Source: Choricystis sp. odSpoLacu1 (taxonomy: Eukaryota; Chlorophyta; Trebouxiophyceae). From it: a DNA stretch of 64,000 nt. The position numbers and the translations under genes are program-made. This document shows positions 19,813 to 31,539 of the stretch, piece by piece. The notes beneath the pieces are model-generated. The model did no database searches, had not been told where the DNA came from, and saw only the letters and a program-made list of their open reading frames with translations. The stretch covers positions 310,001 through 374,000 of the forward strand of contig OY253652.1 in NCBI GenBank assembly GCA_958009055.1. The letters are read 5' to 3'. Position 1 is the first letter of the stretch, and each line of letters begins with the position of its first letter.

Positions 19813-21339
19813 ATGCGTCCGTCGCCCGGCCGCCCCCCGCCCCAGCGCGCCCCTGCGCACCCTCCTCCTCTGCGTGCCACAGCATTCGACCGCATTGCCA
19901 CCTCCCTCGCCCCCCGCCCCCCCCACTACCCGCCCGGCCCCCCGGGCGACGTCGCCCCAGCCTTTGCGGCCGACCCGCTCTCCACTTTGGACGCCCTCGC
20001 CGCCCGCCACGGCGCCGTCATCGGCACCGTGTTTGCTGGTGAACACGTGGTTATTGTGGGCGATCCAATGGCAGCGGCAGCTGTTTTAGGCGATAACGAG
20101 ACCTTCGGAAAAGCGGGCACCGCGTTCCTGCCAGGCCCAGACGTCACAGGCGCCGGCCTGCTCACCACCGACGGCGATGAATGGAAGCGCCAGCGTGCCC
20201 TCGTCGGTCCCTCCTTCCGCAAGGCGGCGGTGGAAGCCTACGGCAGCGCCGTCGCGGCCGCTGCGGGCGACGCGGCGGCGAGGCTGTGGTCCGCCCCCGG
20301 CACGCGCGACCTGTATGCCGACTTTCACGACGTCACCCTGGCCGTCACCACGAGGGCCCTGTTTGGCGTGGACGCGTTTGGGGGTGGAGGCGGCAGCGGG
20401 GCTGACGTGATCGCGGCGGTGGACGCCGCGTTCACCCACCTGGCCGGCGCGGGCGCATCCGTCCTGCGCCTGCCCGGGTGGGTGCCCACCCCGGGGCGCG
20501 CCGCGTTCGAGGCCGCGGTCGCCTCCCTGGATACCGCCGTGCACGGCATCATCGCTGCGCGGAGGGCGGAGCGGGCGCGGGCGGCAGTGGTAGTGTCGAC
20601 GTCTGCGCCAGCGTCCGCGACCCCCCCTGCCTGCCTCCTGGACGCCCTGCTGGGCGCTGACGCCACCGCCACCGACACCGCCCTGCGCGACCAACTCGTC
20701 ACCATGCTGACCGCGGGCGCGGAGACGAGCGCCATCGCGCTGGCGTGGGCGGCCGCGCTGCTGGCGGCGCACCCAGAGACGCTTGCGACTGCCACCGCGG
20801 CCGTGGACGCCGCCCTGGGCGGCCGCCCCGTCGCCGCCTCCGACGCGGGCTCGCTGACCGAACTAGAAGCCGTCATGCTGGAGACGCTGAGGCTGATGCC
20901 GCCAGCGTACATAGTGGGGCGGTGTGCCTCGAAAGGAGCCGACCTAGCCGGCTTCACCCTCCCCCCAGGCACCACACTCCTCATCTCGCCCTGGCTCCTG
21001 CACCGCTCCCCCACCGTGTGGCACGCGCCGCGCTCGTTTGTGCCGGCGCGGTGGCGCCCCCTGCTGGAGGCGGCCCCGGGCGATGGACCGGGTGGGTTGA
21101 GGTGTGGGCGCGTGCTGTCTGCCAACGGGGGGTTGGGTCCCAACGGGGCGTACTCGCCCTTTGGTGCGGGGCCGCGTGTGTGCGTGGGGGCCAGCCTGGC
21201 AGCGTTGGAGTTTGTGACAGTTTTAGCAGCACTGCTGCAGCGGGCGCGGCTGGACCCGGTCGGCCCGCTGCCCGCCGCGGCGCCCACGCTCACGCTGCGG
21301 CCGGCGAGGCGGGTGGAGGTGAGGCTGACGCCGCGGTGA
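19813..21339 (+). CDS. Cytochrome P450 monooxygenase
   Basis: A single exon of 508 residues. Seen: the Pro-rich hinge (PPGPPGD), the C-helix motif DEWKRQRALVGPSF, the oxygen-binding I-helix AGAETS (about residue 301), ETLR of the K-helix ExxR (356), FVPARW of the PERF region, and the heme-thiolate loop FGAGPRVCVG with the ligand Cys near residue 457. These are all intact, so an active enzyme is expected. There is no obvious N-terminal membrane anchor; instead the first 35 residues are Arg/Pro/Ala-rich, suggesting organelle targeting. Overall style is that of CYP97-like or bacterial-like clans, but substrate and subfamily cannot be read from motifs. Confidence 0.9.
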   Translation: MRPSPGRPPPQRAPAHPPPLRATAFDRIATSLAPRPPHYPPGPPGDVAPAFAADPLSTLDALAARHGAVIGTVFAGEHVVIVGDPMAAAAVLGDNETFGKAGTAFLPGPDVTGAGLLTTDGDEWKRQRALVGPSFRKAAVEAYGSAVAAAAGDAAARLWSAPGTRDLYADFHDVTLAVTTRALFGVDAFGGGGGSGADVIAAVDAAFTHLAGAGASVLRLPGWVPTPGRAAFEAAVASLDTAVHGIIAARRAERARAAVVVSTSAPASATPPACLLDALLGADATATDTALRDQLVTMLTAGAETSAIALAWAAALLAAHPETLATATAAVDAALGGRPVAASDAGSLTELEAVMLETLRLMPPAYIVGRCASKGADLAGFTLPPGTTLLISPWLLHRSPTVWHAPRSFVPARWRPLLEAAPGDGPGGLRCGRVLSANGGLGPNGAYSPFGAGPRVCVGASLAALEFVTVLAALLQRARLDPVGPLPAAAPTLTLRPARRVEVRLTPR

Positions 21340-21619
21340 GGATAGATAATTGTTTTCGTGGTTTGGTGTGCATTGTTGCTTGGTTTAGACAGAGGTGCCG
21401 CTGGTAGCAGCCACCAAAACAAAACAAACACACACGCCACGCTAAGAGGGCGCCGCAGGTCGGGCAAGAAATGAAAAAAAAACACGATGGTTCATCGGCA
21501 CACAGTGGTTTGGCCGGTAAAAAAACACACGTCAGTGTTGCCCATCACCTTCAGGCGGTGGTGCGCAAAACAAAAAAGTAACAGTTTTCAGGTAAAACCC
21601 CTTTTTTCCTTCTCCTTCC
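21340..21619. other. Intergenic between convergent genes
   Basis: 280 bp, comparatively AT-rich, with an A9 run at 21474-21482. It holds the 3' UTRs of the P450 (+) and the hypothetical gene (-). Nothing else seen. Confidence 0.35.
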
Positions 21620-22508
21620 TTACTCATCCATGCCGACCAAGCACCCGCGGCTGGCAGCACGAGCCAGCAGGCGGGCCGACCCACCGCTGAAGTGAATTTC
21701 ACGCCTCACTTCATCGTCCGCCACCGCGGCCGCCCGGTCGTCTGCCGCGTCGGCGGCCGCGGCCGCAAACGCGGCCGCCGCGGCCGCGACGGCGGGCGGT
21801 ACGGTGTCGCCACCATGCACGGACGGCTCCCGGATGACGATCTTGTGGTTGACGATGCAGCGGTCGATGGCGGCGCGCCAGCGCGAGTGGGGTGAGGCGG
21901 GGACGGCGCACGCAGCGCACGGCTGCGCCGGCGCGTCCGCTTTGAGCGACTGAGGGGTCAGCAGCAGGGGAAAGTCGTCGCTGACGCGGGACTTGATGCG
22001 GCGCATGCCGGGGGCGGGGGTGCGGGTGGCGGCGGCTGGAAAGTGTGGGAGTTTTTGTGTGGTGTGAGAGCCGGTGCTGCAAGCGCGCGACCCCTCGACC
22101 GCATGCGCGGCGCGGAAACGCCTCTCCTCCCTCCCTTTCCCCCCCAAACCACAACGCTCACCCTTGGCCTCATCCGTGGCGCCTGAGCCCACAGCCTCGG
22201 TCACCTCCTCAGCCGGCAGCGTGCGGGAGAGGGCGCGCGACAGGCCGTTTTTGAGGGATGCGAGCCGCGCGGGCGGCGACGGCGTGGCGGCCGCGGGGGC
22301 GCCCGCCGTGCGGATGCTAAACGCAGACGTAGCCTGTTGAGTGGCGACGTCGCCGGAAGCCTGGGTGGAGGGTGAACGGGGGTGGGGAGTGAGCGCGGGC
22401 GGGGGGGCAGGGCGGCTGACGCGGGACGCTCGCGCCCTCGCGCGTCCCCCCTTGAGCCGGACGTCTCGCGCCGGATGTCTCGCGCGCTCTCACCTTCCGG
22501 AACCTCAT
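21620..22508 (-). CDS. Hypothetical protein, three exons
   Basis: Exons 22508-22494 (only MRFRK), 22360-22162 and 22035-21620 join in phase to 209 residues ending in TAA. No family recognised. Seen: a Ser/Ala/Thr-rich first third with a basic helix (LASLKNGLSRALSRTLPAEE), a polar centre (MRRIKSRVSDDFPLLLTP), a compact segment with Cys and His (CAACAVPASPHSRWRAAIDRCIVNHKIVIREPSV) and an Ala-rich helix before a C-terminal SGGSARLLARAA. The micro-exon start is supported by the splice consensus but not by homology, so the true start could differ. It lies 225 bp downstream of the THADA-like gene on the same strand. Confidence 0.55.
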
Positions 22509-22733
22509 TGCGTCCTCGCAAGCCTTGTGAGAGAGGGGCCGGGCGAGGCGGGCGCCGCGTCTGGGAGGGCGTGGGCAGAGCGAAACAAAAACAAACCCTC
22601 GAAAGTTTGTCGTCGCCTCTGTCGTCGTTTTTTTCTTCTTTTCGCCGCGCCCCCGTGCCCCCGCTCACCAGCGACAAGGAACGACACCCTGAAAATCACA
22701 AGCACACACTGAAATCAACGACCCATCGACTCA

Positions 22734-25700
22734 TCACTCCTCCACCGCCAACCTGTCATCCGCCGCCAGCCACCACGCGGCGCCCCCGCCGTGCCGCCCC
22801 GCTGCAGCCCCCACGCACGCGGTCACACCGTCACCCTCCACCCCCCACGCCGACGCGGCTGCTGCCACCGCCCCCGCCAGCGCAGGGTGCACGGCTTGGA
22901 TGGACGCGATGGAGGCGGCCGCGTCGGCGATGGCTGTGGTTGTGATGGCAGCCGCGGTCGCCGTGCCTGGCAGTCCGCGCGCCGCCGTCACAGCCGCCGC
23001 CGCGCGAGCCACGCGCACAAACACGTCCCCCCGGGCGGCCCGGCCACCTCCCGGCGGGTCGCGCGGGTCGGGGGGGGAGGCAGCATCGGTGGCGGCGGCG
23101 GCCAGTGCGGCCGCTGCACGCGGCGCCCACGCGCCAACCGCAGCACTCCACACGCCCGCATCCAGTGCAGGGGCGCCCGCGATGGCGGCCGCGGCAGCGT
23201 GGGCTGCCAACAACGGTTCAGCGGCCGCGTTGTCGGGGTCGACATCGAACAGGCGCAGAGAAGAAGCGCGCGGCGCGGCGTTTTCATCGCCATCCCTGTT
23301 CCACACCCACCCCAGCAGCGCGTCCCTCAAAGCGGGCGCGTCGCCGCCGTTGGCAGCCGCCCACCTCGCAGCGCCTGGGAGCAGCAGGGTGGCGTCCGAG
23401 AGGGTGGCGTCGGGGGAGGGAGGGGGGGCGCCCGCGCGAGTAGTCGCGCCGGCGCTCGAAAACGCGGCCGCGGCAGACGTGCGCGCGTCACCGTCTTCGT
23501 CTTGGAGCAGGGTCAGCCCCGCGGCTGCGCCCATGGCAGCCGCTGCGCGGTGGGCGGGTGAAGCGTGGGCAGCGACCGGCAAACCAGCCAACAAACCTGA
23601 CTGCGCGAGCGCGGCCGCGGCGGCCGCGCGCTCGGCGTCGTCGGCAGTCGGTGCCGCAGCGGCCGCGATGGCGGACGCTAATGCTGTCGCAGCGTCATCA
23701 TCACTCGGATCAACGGCCACCACACACCCCAGCAGCGTCACCGCAGCAGCGCGAGCGTCGGGAGGGGCGGTGGAGCCGGCCAGGATTGCGGCCGCGGTCG
23801 CCGGGGGGCATGCGCGGGCGGCGGCGGCAGGCGGCAGCGCTGCCGCCCACTGCAGCGCGGCCAGCGGCGCGTCCGGCGTGTCAAACCCGACCCAGCCCTG
23901 GCTATCGGACCCCAAACACGCCAGCGCATCTGCAGCGGCGGCTGGCACCCAGTCAGGGACGCGGCCGGCGCTGGCGACGGCGTGCTCCCGCAGCGCGTCG
24001 GCCGCGGCGGCGCGCGCGCCGCCGTCGCTGGCCGCCAGCGCCGCCCTCGCGTCGGCTTCCGCCGGCCACACGCCCGGCTGGCCGGCAGGACCAGCAGCCA
24101 TCGCAGGCGCTGCAGCGCGCAGCAGCAGGCAGCGGCCCAGGCGGGGGCTGGAGGCGAGCGCGGCCGTGGCAGCACCAGCCACGGCTGCCACCGCTCTTGC
24201 GACGGCTGGCACACCCGCCGCCCCATCCACCCCCAGCAACACGCTGGCTGACGCCACCAGGGCGGCCCCCACCTCCAGCGCGGCCGCCCGCAGCGGGGCG
24301 CACGCACACGCGGGCGTCGCCAGCCAGAGTGAGTGGGTGACCGCGTCCGCGGCGGCCGCCACCGCGTCGACGTTGCCTGCGCTCGCAGGAGGCGCACCCC
24401 CCGGCTGAGGCCAGGCGGCTGCCTGCAGCAGGGCACGCACTTGAAGCAGCCGGCCGTGGGCTTCGTTATGGGACGTGAGAGGGGGGCCGGAAGGCAGTCC
24501 GTTTAAAACCTCTGCCGCCACCGCCAGCGCTCCCCGCGCCGGCACCAGCGGTGGCAACGCCCTCGCCGCCAGCGCGCGGACGCCCGCATCCCGGGAGGCA
24601 GCGCATGAGCACACATAGGCAGCCAGCGCCTCTGTGTCTGCATCTGCACCCGGGGCGGGGCGCAGGCGGGAGATCAAGGCTAGAGCAGCCGCAAGGGGCC
24701 GCGCCGGCGCCGCCGCGCGCGCGCACTCGGCCGCCCCCTCCTCCAGCACGCGGGCCAGCAGGGGGCGCAGGCCCGGGTGCCGCCTCCACGCGGCGGCTGG
24801 CGTGGGAGCACGCGCGGGTGGAGGGCCCGCCGGCGCGGGCGCGCCCGCGACACGCCGGACGAGCGCCGCGGCTGTGAGCGACGCCGCGTTGCGCACCTCC
24901 CACTCGCACGCCGCCAGCCCCGCCGTCGCCGCCTCCAGCGCCGGCACAATCCAGGGTGCCGTCACCCCCGTCAACTCGGCATCCTCCAGCGCGGCGCGGG
25001 CCGCGTTGAAGGCGTGCACTCGGGCGGGCCACGCGGCTGCCGCGTCGGCCGCGGTGGCCAACACACACTCGACCGCGGGCGGGGCCAGTGCCCCCGGCCT
25101 CGGCCCCGCCGCTGCGTCCCCGCGCAACAAGGCCACAAACTCGGCGGGCACGCCCGCAGAGCGGCGCACAATGTCGTCGAGAGAGAGGCCTGGGGCGGAC
25201 GAGCGGGAGTGCCAGTCTGCGAGCCAGACAGTGGGTTTGCACGACCCGTCCACCAGCAGGCGCCCACACACGGCGGCAAGGGCGGCGGTGGCGCCATCCA
25301 GCACGCCGGCATGCTTGCACGTGTGCATGGCGGATGATAGGGCGGCGCCTGCTGCGGTAAGTGTCTCCTGCCGTGGCACACCCGGAGCAACCGCCCCTGG
25401 CCGCGCGCCGCGCGGGCCGCGCACGCCGCCCGCGTGGGCCACGCACTCCAGCAGGGCGGCTGCTTCTCTCGCTGTGCGCCAGGCGGCGGACAGACGCAGC
25501 AGGGAGGCGCCTCCTGTGGAGGCAGACGCTGTGTCGTCCACGTCGCCACCCCCTCCATACTCGACCCCCCCCCTCCCCCGCGGCCGCCACGTCGGCCGCG
25601 CCCGCCAGGGCGGCCTGCGGACTGGCCAGCAGGGGGGCCGTGTCGGCCAGGGCAGTGGCGGCCACGCGCACGGCTTCGTGTAACGCGGCAGCGGCTGCGT

Positions 25701-28700
25701 CGGCGTCCACCGCGCGCGGCCAGCGCGCGGCGACGACAACTGCACGCGCGCAGCGCAGCGCGGTGGCAGCCAGGCCACGCCGAGCGGCGGCATCCGCGTC
25801 CGCGCGACCGCCCGCCAGGTCCACGTCGGCGCGGGCCAGCAGGGAGTGGAGGAGGGTGGCAGAGCGCGCGCAAGGTGGGGGCGCGTCGGGTGATGGTTGC
25901 ACCACACACGGCGCCCACGCCTCCCCAAACGCCAGCCCCCACCCACCCTGCACCACGCACGCATCATGCAGCAGCCCCACCACGCGAGCCGCGGCATCCG
26001 AGTCGCGGGTTCGGGGGGAGGAGGCGAGCGCGGACGCCCAGCGAGCGCAGGCGGCGACGGAGGTCGCGTCGCCGCTCAGCCCTGGCAACGGGGCCGGCAG
26101 CGCCGCCAGCGCGTCTGCAGCGGCGGCGCGCAGCTTGTCCCAGGAGTCAGCCAGGGCGGCCAGTAGGGTGTGCGTGGTGGCGGGGTGCCAAAAGGAGGGG
26201 GGGAGCAGGGCGAGTGGGGGGAGGGGGGTGTCGTTGACGTCGCTGTCTTCGCCCTGCACGCACGGCACGCAAATCACGCCCCCAGTCGTCATGTCAGCCA
26301 GCCCGATGACAGGTGGAGGGTGCCCATTGTGGATGGCTGCATCGGTGGCGCCCCGCCACTCGGCCGCGACGGAAGCCAGCAGCCGCGCCGCCACCCACCG
26401 CCGCGAGTAGTGCCCGCCCGGCGCCACGCCGTCCACCAGGCTGGCAACAAAGGCGGCATGCCAGGCGGCGGCGGTGCGAGCGGTGGCGAGGGAGGCGGCG
26501 TCGTCCAACCCTGTGCTGCCACGGCCGCGCCCCGCGCGCGCGGCCAGCACTGACGCGCACCCGCCCCGCACGCGCGCCACCAGCCTCCGCCCCAACTCCA
26601 CCGCGCGGCGGCGGGGGGGTTCATCCGCGCCGCGGGCGCCTGCGGCCAGGGCCAATGACGCGATGGTGAGTTCGGCGGGGCAGGGGAGGCGCGCTGTTGT
26701 GCCGTCGTCGGCGGCCAGTGCGAGCGCGCGCGACCGCAGGCCGGCATCGTCTGATGCGGCGGCGTCCAGTAAAGCAGGTAATGGGATAGATGTGATGGTG
26801 TCATTGTCGTCGCCTGCACCACCATCTGCTGCGTCAACTGCCGCCTGAAAATCGGCCAGCGCGCCGCACCGCCGCGCGGCGCACGCGACCGCCACCAGCG
26901 CGTGCGCTCGGGCGGGGCCGGACGCGCGGGCAGCAGCCAGCAACTCCCCCACCGCGTCCGGGTCGGCCGCCAGGGCGGCGGGGAGGGCGTGTTCGGTGGC
27001 CGAGTCTCGCGTCGGGGGGTGGGGCGACGCGAGCGCGCACGCGAGGGGGGCCACCCACGCGTCCCGTCCGTCGCCCCGTCCGCCGCCGAGCGCGGTGATG
27101 ATGTCGGCCAGTGCTTTGGCGGCGGGGCCGGCGGCGGCGCCGGAGCCCAGGGCGGCGATGGCGTCAGTCGCGAGGGTCGCGCCGCGCGCCGCGACCTCTG
27201 ACCGCGCGCCCGGCCGCCGCGTCAGCACCGACAGCGCGCCATAGCGCCCGGGGCGCCACGGCTCCATGGCCAGGACGCCTTCCAGGATGGCGGTGGTCGC
27301 GGTGACTGCGGATCGAGTGGCGTCCGCGCACGCGGCGAGGCGGGCGGTCGAGTCGACCGCGTCGAGTGCAGCCGTCAGTGCGCCGTGCGCCGCGGCCGCG
27401 GTGCGCGGGGTGCCGCCCTCCAGGTGGGGCCACAGCGAGGTGAACACGGCGTCGCGCACGGCGGGAGGGAGGGGAGGAGGCGGGTGGAGGGAGGGGGGTG
27501 GAGAGGAGGCTGCCGCAACGTCGTCATCATCATCAGACTCGTCCGACATCACGCCCCCCCCCCCCCACCGGCAGGCCGCGCCGCCCCCTGTCTGGTGTCC
27601 GGTCCACGCTTCTCGCATACACGGCCGCATCCGCCATGCGAGCGTAGCGGGTGAGGGAGGCGGTGATGAGGGCCACGCCAGCGTCTGCGTCGGGGGCGTC
27701 GCGCGCGGCCGCGGCTGCCGCGCCGACCGACGCGCCGCCATCCATGAGCAAGGTGCGGCCGCTGCCGACGTCGGCCACCACCACGCCATCCGGGGCGGAC
27801 GCCACAATGCCGCGCGCGGCAGCCAGGCGGGTGGAAGGGGGCAGGCGCGCCAGCGTGGTGGCGAGCGGGGGCGACCACCAGGCGGTGGTGGCGTCACTCT
27901 CTGCTTGCCACCCGCATAGGCCTGCGCCCAGTGTCGCCGCCACGGCGGCGTCCGGCACCGCGGGCAGGCGAGCGGCAGCCGCCACGCCTGCTGCCGCGGC
28001 GGCCAGGGTGTCGGGGGCGGCCTGGCCGGCGGCCAGGAGGGAGAGCAGCGCGTCGCCGGCGGTGGTGACGGCTGCGCGCGCAGCAGCCACGTCGCCCCCG
28101 GCCGCCCTCTCCACGCCGCCCCCGCCCAGCAGGGCTACAGCCGCGCCCACCGCGTCCGCCGCGGCGGACGCGCCCCGGCCTCCGCCCTCACTGGCGACGG
28201 CGCCCGCCGCGATGGCGGGGGCCAGGGCGGTGAGCGCGGCGGCCGCGGAGCGGGGTGCGCGCGCGACAGTCGGCGCAAACGTGGCGTCGCTGAGAACCGC
28301 CAGCAGAGACTCCGCCGCGGCGGCCGCAGCGGCGGGGCCAGCTGTAGAAGTCACAGCAGCCACTCTACCCGCCGCGTCGGCGGCGGCGTCCGCCAGGGCG
28401 GCCTCGAACTCGCGGCGCGGGCTTCGCGCGAGACCGCGCGCCGCGCTCAGCGCGCGCCGCACGTCGCTGCGGGTCGCTGTCGCCAGCGCGGCCTGGGCCA
28501 GCAGGGTGGTCGCGCCCGCGGGGCAGTCCTGACCGTTGTGCGACGCGGTGGCCAGGGGAGCGACAGCGGCTGTCCAGGCGGCTGCGTCCAGGCGGGGGGT
28601 GGAGAGGAGCGCGGCCGCGAGCACAGCGCGTTGCGAGTTGTGTGGGTCGGCCGCAGCGGTGAGCAGGAGCGCTGAGAAATCAGAGTTGAACGTGGGTCCA

Positions 28701-28858
28701 TCATCTCCCGCACTTGCAGACACGACTGACGACTTGATGACGTCTCGTGTGCGCATTGGGGAGGGGTGGGGAGGGCGGGCGGCGTGGCGAGCAGGGCCGA
28801 CGGCTGGGGGGTCAATTCGTGCAGCGTCGGGTGCAGCAAGCTGAAAAGGCGGCGTCAA
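22734..28858 (-). CDS. THADA/TRM732-like HEAT-repeat protein, two homopolymer frame breaks
   Basis: About 2040 residues in one intronless stretch. In yeast, Trm732 pairs with the Trm7/FTSJ1 methyltransferase for 2'-O-methylation of tRNA position 32; THADA is the animal homologue. Evidence: the DUF2428-type core with RRSAGVPAEFVALL, then VHAFNAARAALED...APWIVPALEAATAGLAACEWEVRNAASL, which matches the family's RRSAGLP...WxVRNxAxL hallmark, and SWDKLRAAAADALAALPAPLPGLS upstream of it. The rest is Ala-rich helical repeats. Two breaks: a C13 run at 27554-27566 and a C9 run at 25565-25573; removing one base from each restores one frame from 28858 to the TGA at 22734. Start could be 28858 or the in-frame Met at 28756. 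Neighbouring short G/C runs are in frame. Confidence 0.75.
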
Positions 28859-29001
28859 GACTGCATCGCAGGCAAAGGCGTGTTGTCAAACGCATGGTTG
28901 GTCTAGTGTGGCGGGTTAGTGCGACGCGCGCCAACCGCCCAGCCGCAAAGAAATGCGCGAACAAAAAAAACTTTTGTTAAAAAACCAATTCTTAAAAAAA
29001 T

Positions 29002-29415
29002 ATGGCCGCAGTCTCCCACGCCGCGTCCGCGGCAGAGGCCGCCCTGGCCCGCGTCACCGCGCGTGCGCGCGACGTGGTGGCCGCCCTGGCGGCCGACCCG
29101 GCCGCCCTGGACGGCGGCGCGCGGCGCGACGTCGACGACGGCGCCGCGCTGACTGCCGCGCTGCAGGCGGCCGTGGCGGGGCTGACGTCCGCACGATCCG
29201 AACTACGGGAAGCTTTGGCAGCGTTGAATCAGGCCAGCGCGGAGGCTGCCCCGCGCCCGCCGCCAGGGGTGGACGTCGACGCACTTGAAGCGACTGTGGC
29301 GGCACTGCGTGCAGAAGTCGCGGCCCGCAACACCAGCGTGCGCGATCTGAGCGACGCGCTGGCGGCCATGGTGGCCGACATAGACTCGTGGTACGCGTGT
29401 TTAAAGGCGGGATGA
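29002..29415 (+). CDS. Small coiled-coil protein
   Basis: 137 residues, entirely helical by composition. An Ala/Arg-rich N-terminal half is followed by two heptad-like helices (SARSELREALAALNQAS and DALEATVAALRAEVAARNTSVRDLSDALAAMVADIDSWYACL). The ending DIDSWYACLKAG looks conserved rather than random, and the ATG follows an A/T-rich leader unlike the flanking GC-rich DNA. The shape resembles small subunits of coiled-coil complexes such as Mediator, but I cannot assign it. It shares a 143 bp divergent promoter with the THADA-like gene. Confidence 0.6.
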   Translation: MAAVSHAASAAEAALARVTARARDVVAALAADPAALDGGARRDVDDGAALTAALQAAVAGLTSARSELREALAALNQASAEAAPRPPPGVDVDALEATVAALRAEVAARNTSVRDLSDALAAMVADIDSWYACLKAG

Positions 29416-29438
29416 GGAGGGTGAAGAGGGGGGAAATG

Positions 29439-29443
29439 TTACA
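29439..29443 (-). terminator. TGTAA poly(A) signal
   Basis: TGTAA on the minus strand 40 nt past the stop of the KDM8-like gene, between two convergent genes. Confidence 0.55.
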
Positions 29444-29482
29444 GAAAGAAAAAATCAACAACCACCCGCGCTCTCTCTGTTG

Positions 29483-30787
29483 TCACCACCAAAACGACAC
29501 GCTGGCGCTGGCGTCCAGGGCACGCACCCAGTGCCACCACCCGGGCGGTATGTAGAGCGCGTCGCCGGGGGAGAGGGTGGTGTCCCAAAACGGTGCGCCC
29601 GCCACGCCCGCCGAGCCCAGTGCCGGCGTCACAGCCTCCAGGTCGACGGCTGCGGTGTTGGCGGCGGTTAAGGAGGTCGTGCCCGATCCAAAGGGAGCTA
29701 GGGACGGGGTGTGGGAGGCGTCGACGAAGCATGTCGAGGGAGGGTACAGCCTCACATACTTGCAACCGACCACCTGGCACAACAGGTTGTGGTGGGGGTC
29801 GGTGTGCAGGGGGGACAGCGTGCCCGCGGGACCGAGCCACGCGTTGATGGTGGTGGTGGGGCCAGGAAGGGAGGCGTCGTCGTCATTGTCGTGGGAGGCT
29901 GCATCACCGCTCGTCGTCAAACAACAATAATCTGGTGTCACGACGTCCCCCGCCAACGCCGGCACCTGGGCCAGCAGGTCGTGTTGAGCCAGGTAGGGCG
30001 TGGGCGTGGCGGTGGATGGGGTGGCAGTCGCAGTCAACATCTCTTGGAGAAACTCCTGCCCTTTCACCAGGCGCTGCCCCCAGCTGGGCGCTAAATAGTG
30101 ACTCCCCACCTCCACGGGCAGGGTGCGGTCCCCCATCGCGGCCGCCCAGTAGCGTGGCGATGACCAGCGGTGGGTGGCTGGCCACGTGGCGGCCAGGCCG
30201 GTCAGAAGGAGGGGGGATTGTCCGAGCGTGGAGGCAGCAAAGTCTGTGAGAGGCAGGGGCGGCGTCGCGGGCACGCGGGCGCCGGGGGCGGGGCCCAGTG
30301 AGCCAGGCGGCAGGGGCACCGGCTGCCCTGGGGCCGGCCATTCGTCCGGCAAAGGAGGCGGGAGTGCGACAACCCCACGCGCGCGCGCGGTCGCCAGCGC
30401 GGCCGCCGCGGCGGCGACCACCGCGTGCGCGCCCGGGCGGGAGGCGGGGCCGCCCAGCAGCAGGACATCGTCGGCAGCGGCCAGGGCGATGAGAGGGTCG
30501 GGTGAGGAGTGCAGGGACGCGGCCAGCAGGACGGCCGCCGCGCGCGCGTCGCGCCACGCTGGGTCGACTGCTCGCCACGGCCCCGAGTGGAGAGCGTCCC
30601 ACGCTGCATCCCCCGCAGCGGTCGCGGCGGCAGCAGCATCAGCAGAGGGCATGGTCGGACTGGCGGCCGCCGCCAGCCAGGCCGCCACCGCGCGCCCGCC
30701 CGCGGACGGCAGACGCGGCAGCGCGGCGGCCAGCGACGCAGCCGCGGCGGCCGACAGCGCGGCGGCTAATTCGTCTCCACCACTCAT
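29483..30787 (-). CDS. KDM8/JMJD5-like JmjC oxygenase
   Basis: A single exon of 434 residues. The N-terminal half is Ala-rich helical, the C-terminal half a JmjC domain of the KDM8/JMJ30 group. Seen: [96 protein letters not shown] with Fe(II) ligands His328 and Asp330, and [29 protein letters not shown] with ligand His419. Members are 2-oxoglutarate oxygenases reported as histone demethylase, arginyl hydroxylase or circadian regulators; the substrate here is unknown. The ATG overlaps the TGA of the upstream SH3BGR-like gene as ATGA, with no promoter gap, so the two may be on one transcript. An alternative is a downstream Met near codon 45. Confidence 0.85.
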   Translation of the reverse strand: MSGGDELAAALSAAAAASLAAALPRLPSAGGRAVAAWLAAAASPTMPSADAAAAATAAGDAAWDALHSGPWRAVDPAWRDARAAAVLLAASLHSSPDPLIALAAADDVLLLGGPASRPGAHAVVAAAAAALATARARGVVALPPPLPDEWPAPGQPVPLPPGSLGPAPGARVPATPPLPLTDFAASTLGQSPLLLTGLAATWPATHRWSSPRYWAAAMGDRTLPVEVGSHYLAPSWGQRLVKGQEFLQEMLTATATPSTATPTPYLAQHDLLAQVPALAGDVVTPDYCCLTTSGDAASHDNDDDASLPGPTTTINAWLGPAGTLSPLHTDPHHNLLCQVVGCKYVRLYPPSTCFVDASHTPSLAPFGSGTTSLTAANTAAVDLEAVTPALGSAGVAGAPFWDTTLSPGDALYIPPGWWHWVRALDASASVSFWW

Positions 30788-31268
30788 TCTGTCAGCTTGG
30801 CGTCCAGCTCGCCAAAGTCTTCCATTTCCTGGACGTCGGGGAACGTGCCGATGAACTGCGGGAGGGAGGGGAAGACGTGAGCATCGTTGGCGTTGTTTTC
30901 CCTCCACACACACCCCTTTCCCTCACACACACACACACACACACACTGACCTTGCCCCCCACGTGCAGCTGGGGAATGGTTTTCACGCCGCCGGACGCGG
31001 TCTCCATGCGGTCTCGCGCGTCCCGGTCGGCGACGGCGAGGTCGACCTGTGTGTGTGGAAGAAAGGAAGAAAGGAAGAAAGGAAGAAAGGAAGTCGATGG
31101 TGTGCGCGCGAGCCCCCCGTTTCTCACACGCATCCCCCCCATCTCTCTCTCCCATCTCACCGTCGTGTACGCCACCTTCTTGGTATCCAGCAGCTGCTGC
31201 AGCCTCGAGGACTCCGTGCGCTGCACCGCGGTCGACGGGGTGGACGTCGTGTAGAACTCGACCGCCAT
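30784..31268 (-). CDS. SH3BGR/glutaredoxin-like thioredoxin-fold protein
   Basis: Three exons (31268-31161, 31046-30951, 30855-30784, all phase 0) give 91 residues. The fold reads [14 protein letters not shown] (strand then helix; the redox CxxC is replaced, as in SH3BGRL proteins), [48 protein letters not shown], which has the cis-Pro and glutathione-site pattern, then FGELDAKL. Without cysteines in the active-site loop it is probably not an oxidoreductase. Short TG/CA tracts and a GAAAGGAA tandem lie in its introns. Its stop overlaps the start of the KDM8-like gene by the sequence ATGA. Confidence 0.8.
30923..30946. repeat. (CA)n microsatellite in intron 2 of the SH3BGR-like gene
   Basis: About 12 CA units next to the intron 5' end on the coding (minus) strand, where it reads as TG repeats after the GTCAGT donor. 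Confidence 0.8.
31061..31093. repeat. GAAAGGAA tandem repeat in intron 1 of the SH3BGR-like gene
   Basis: Four copies of an 8 bp unit inside the first intron; on the transcribed strand this is the pyrimidine tract upstream of the 3' splice site. Confidence 0.8.
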
Positions 31269-31539
31269 GCAGTAGAGCCACCACGAGATTGGCGTGGAGG
31301 GGGTGGGCACGTGCGGCGGGGACGGGGGCAGGAAACTGGGGGACAGGAGGGACGCCTGCGGCCAAAGAGAGAGAAAGGCAATGCGTTCTGTTTTCGGCGC
31401 TGAAAACCGCCGCCAGCGACCCGCCCCTTCAGAGCGGTTGGTGGTGTCACACCACCAACCGATCAGCGTCGCCACATCAACCAAGGCCTAGCGTCTACAA
31501 ACAGAAAAAAAAACTATTGAGAACACGGAGCACCTCACA

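Noticed and set aside
22900..24408. 502-residue plus-strand frame
   Set aside because: Antisense shadow of the THADA-like gene; Ala/Ser-rich without any domain.
31061..31093. CRISPR-like or satellite array
   Set aside because: Only four 8 bp purine units inside an intron; no spacer structure.
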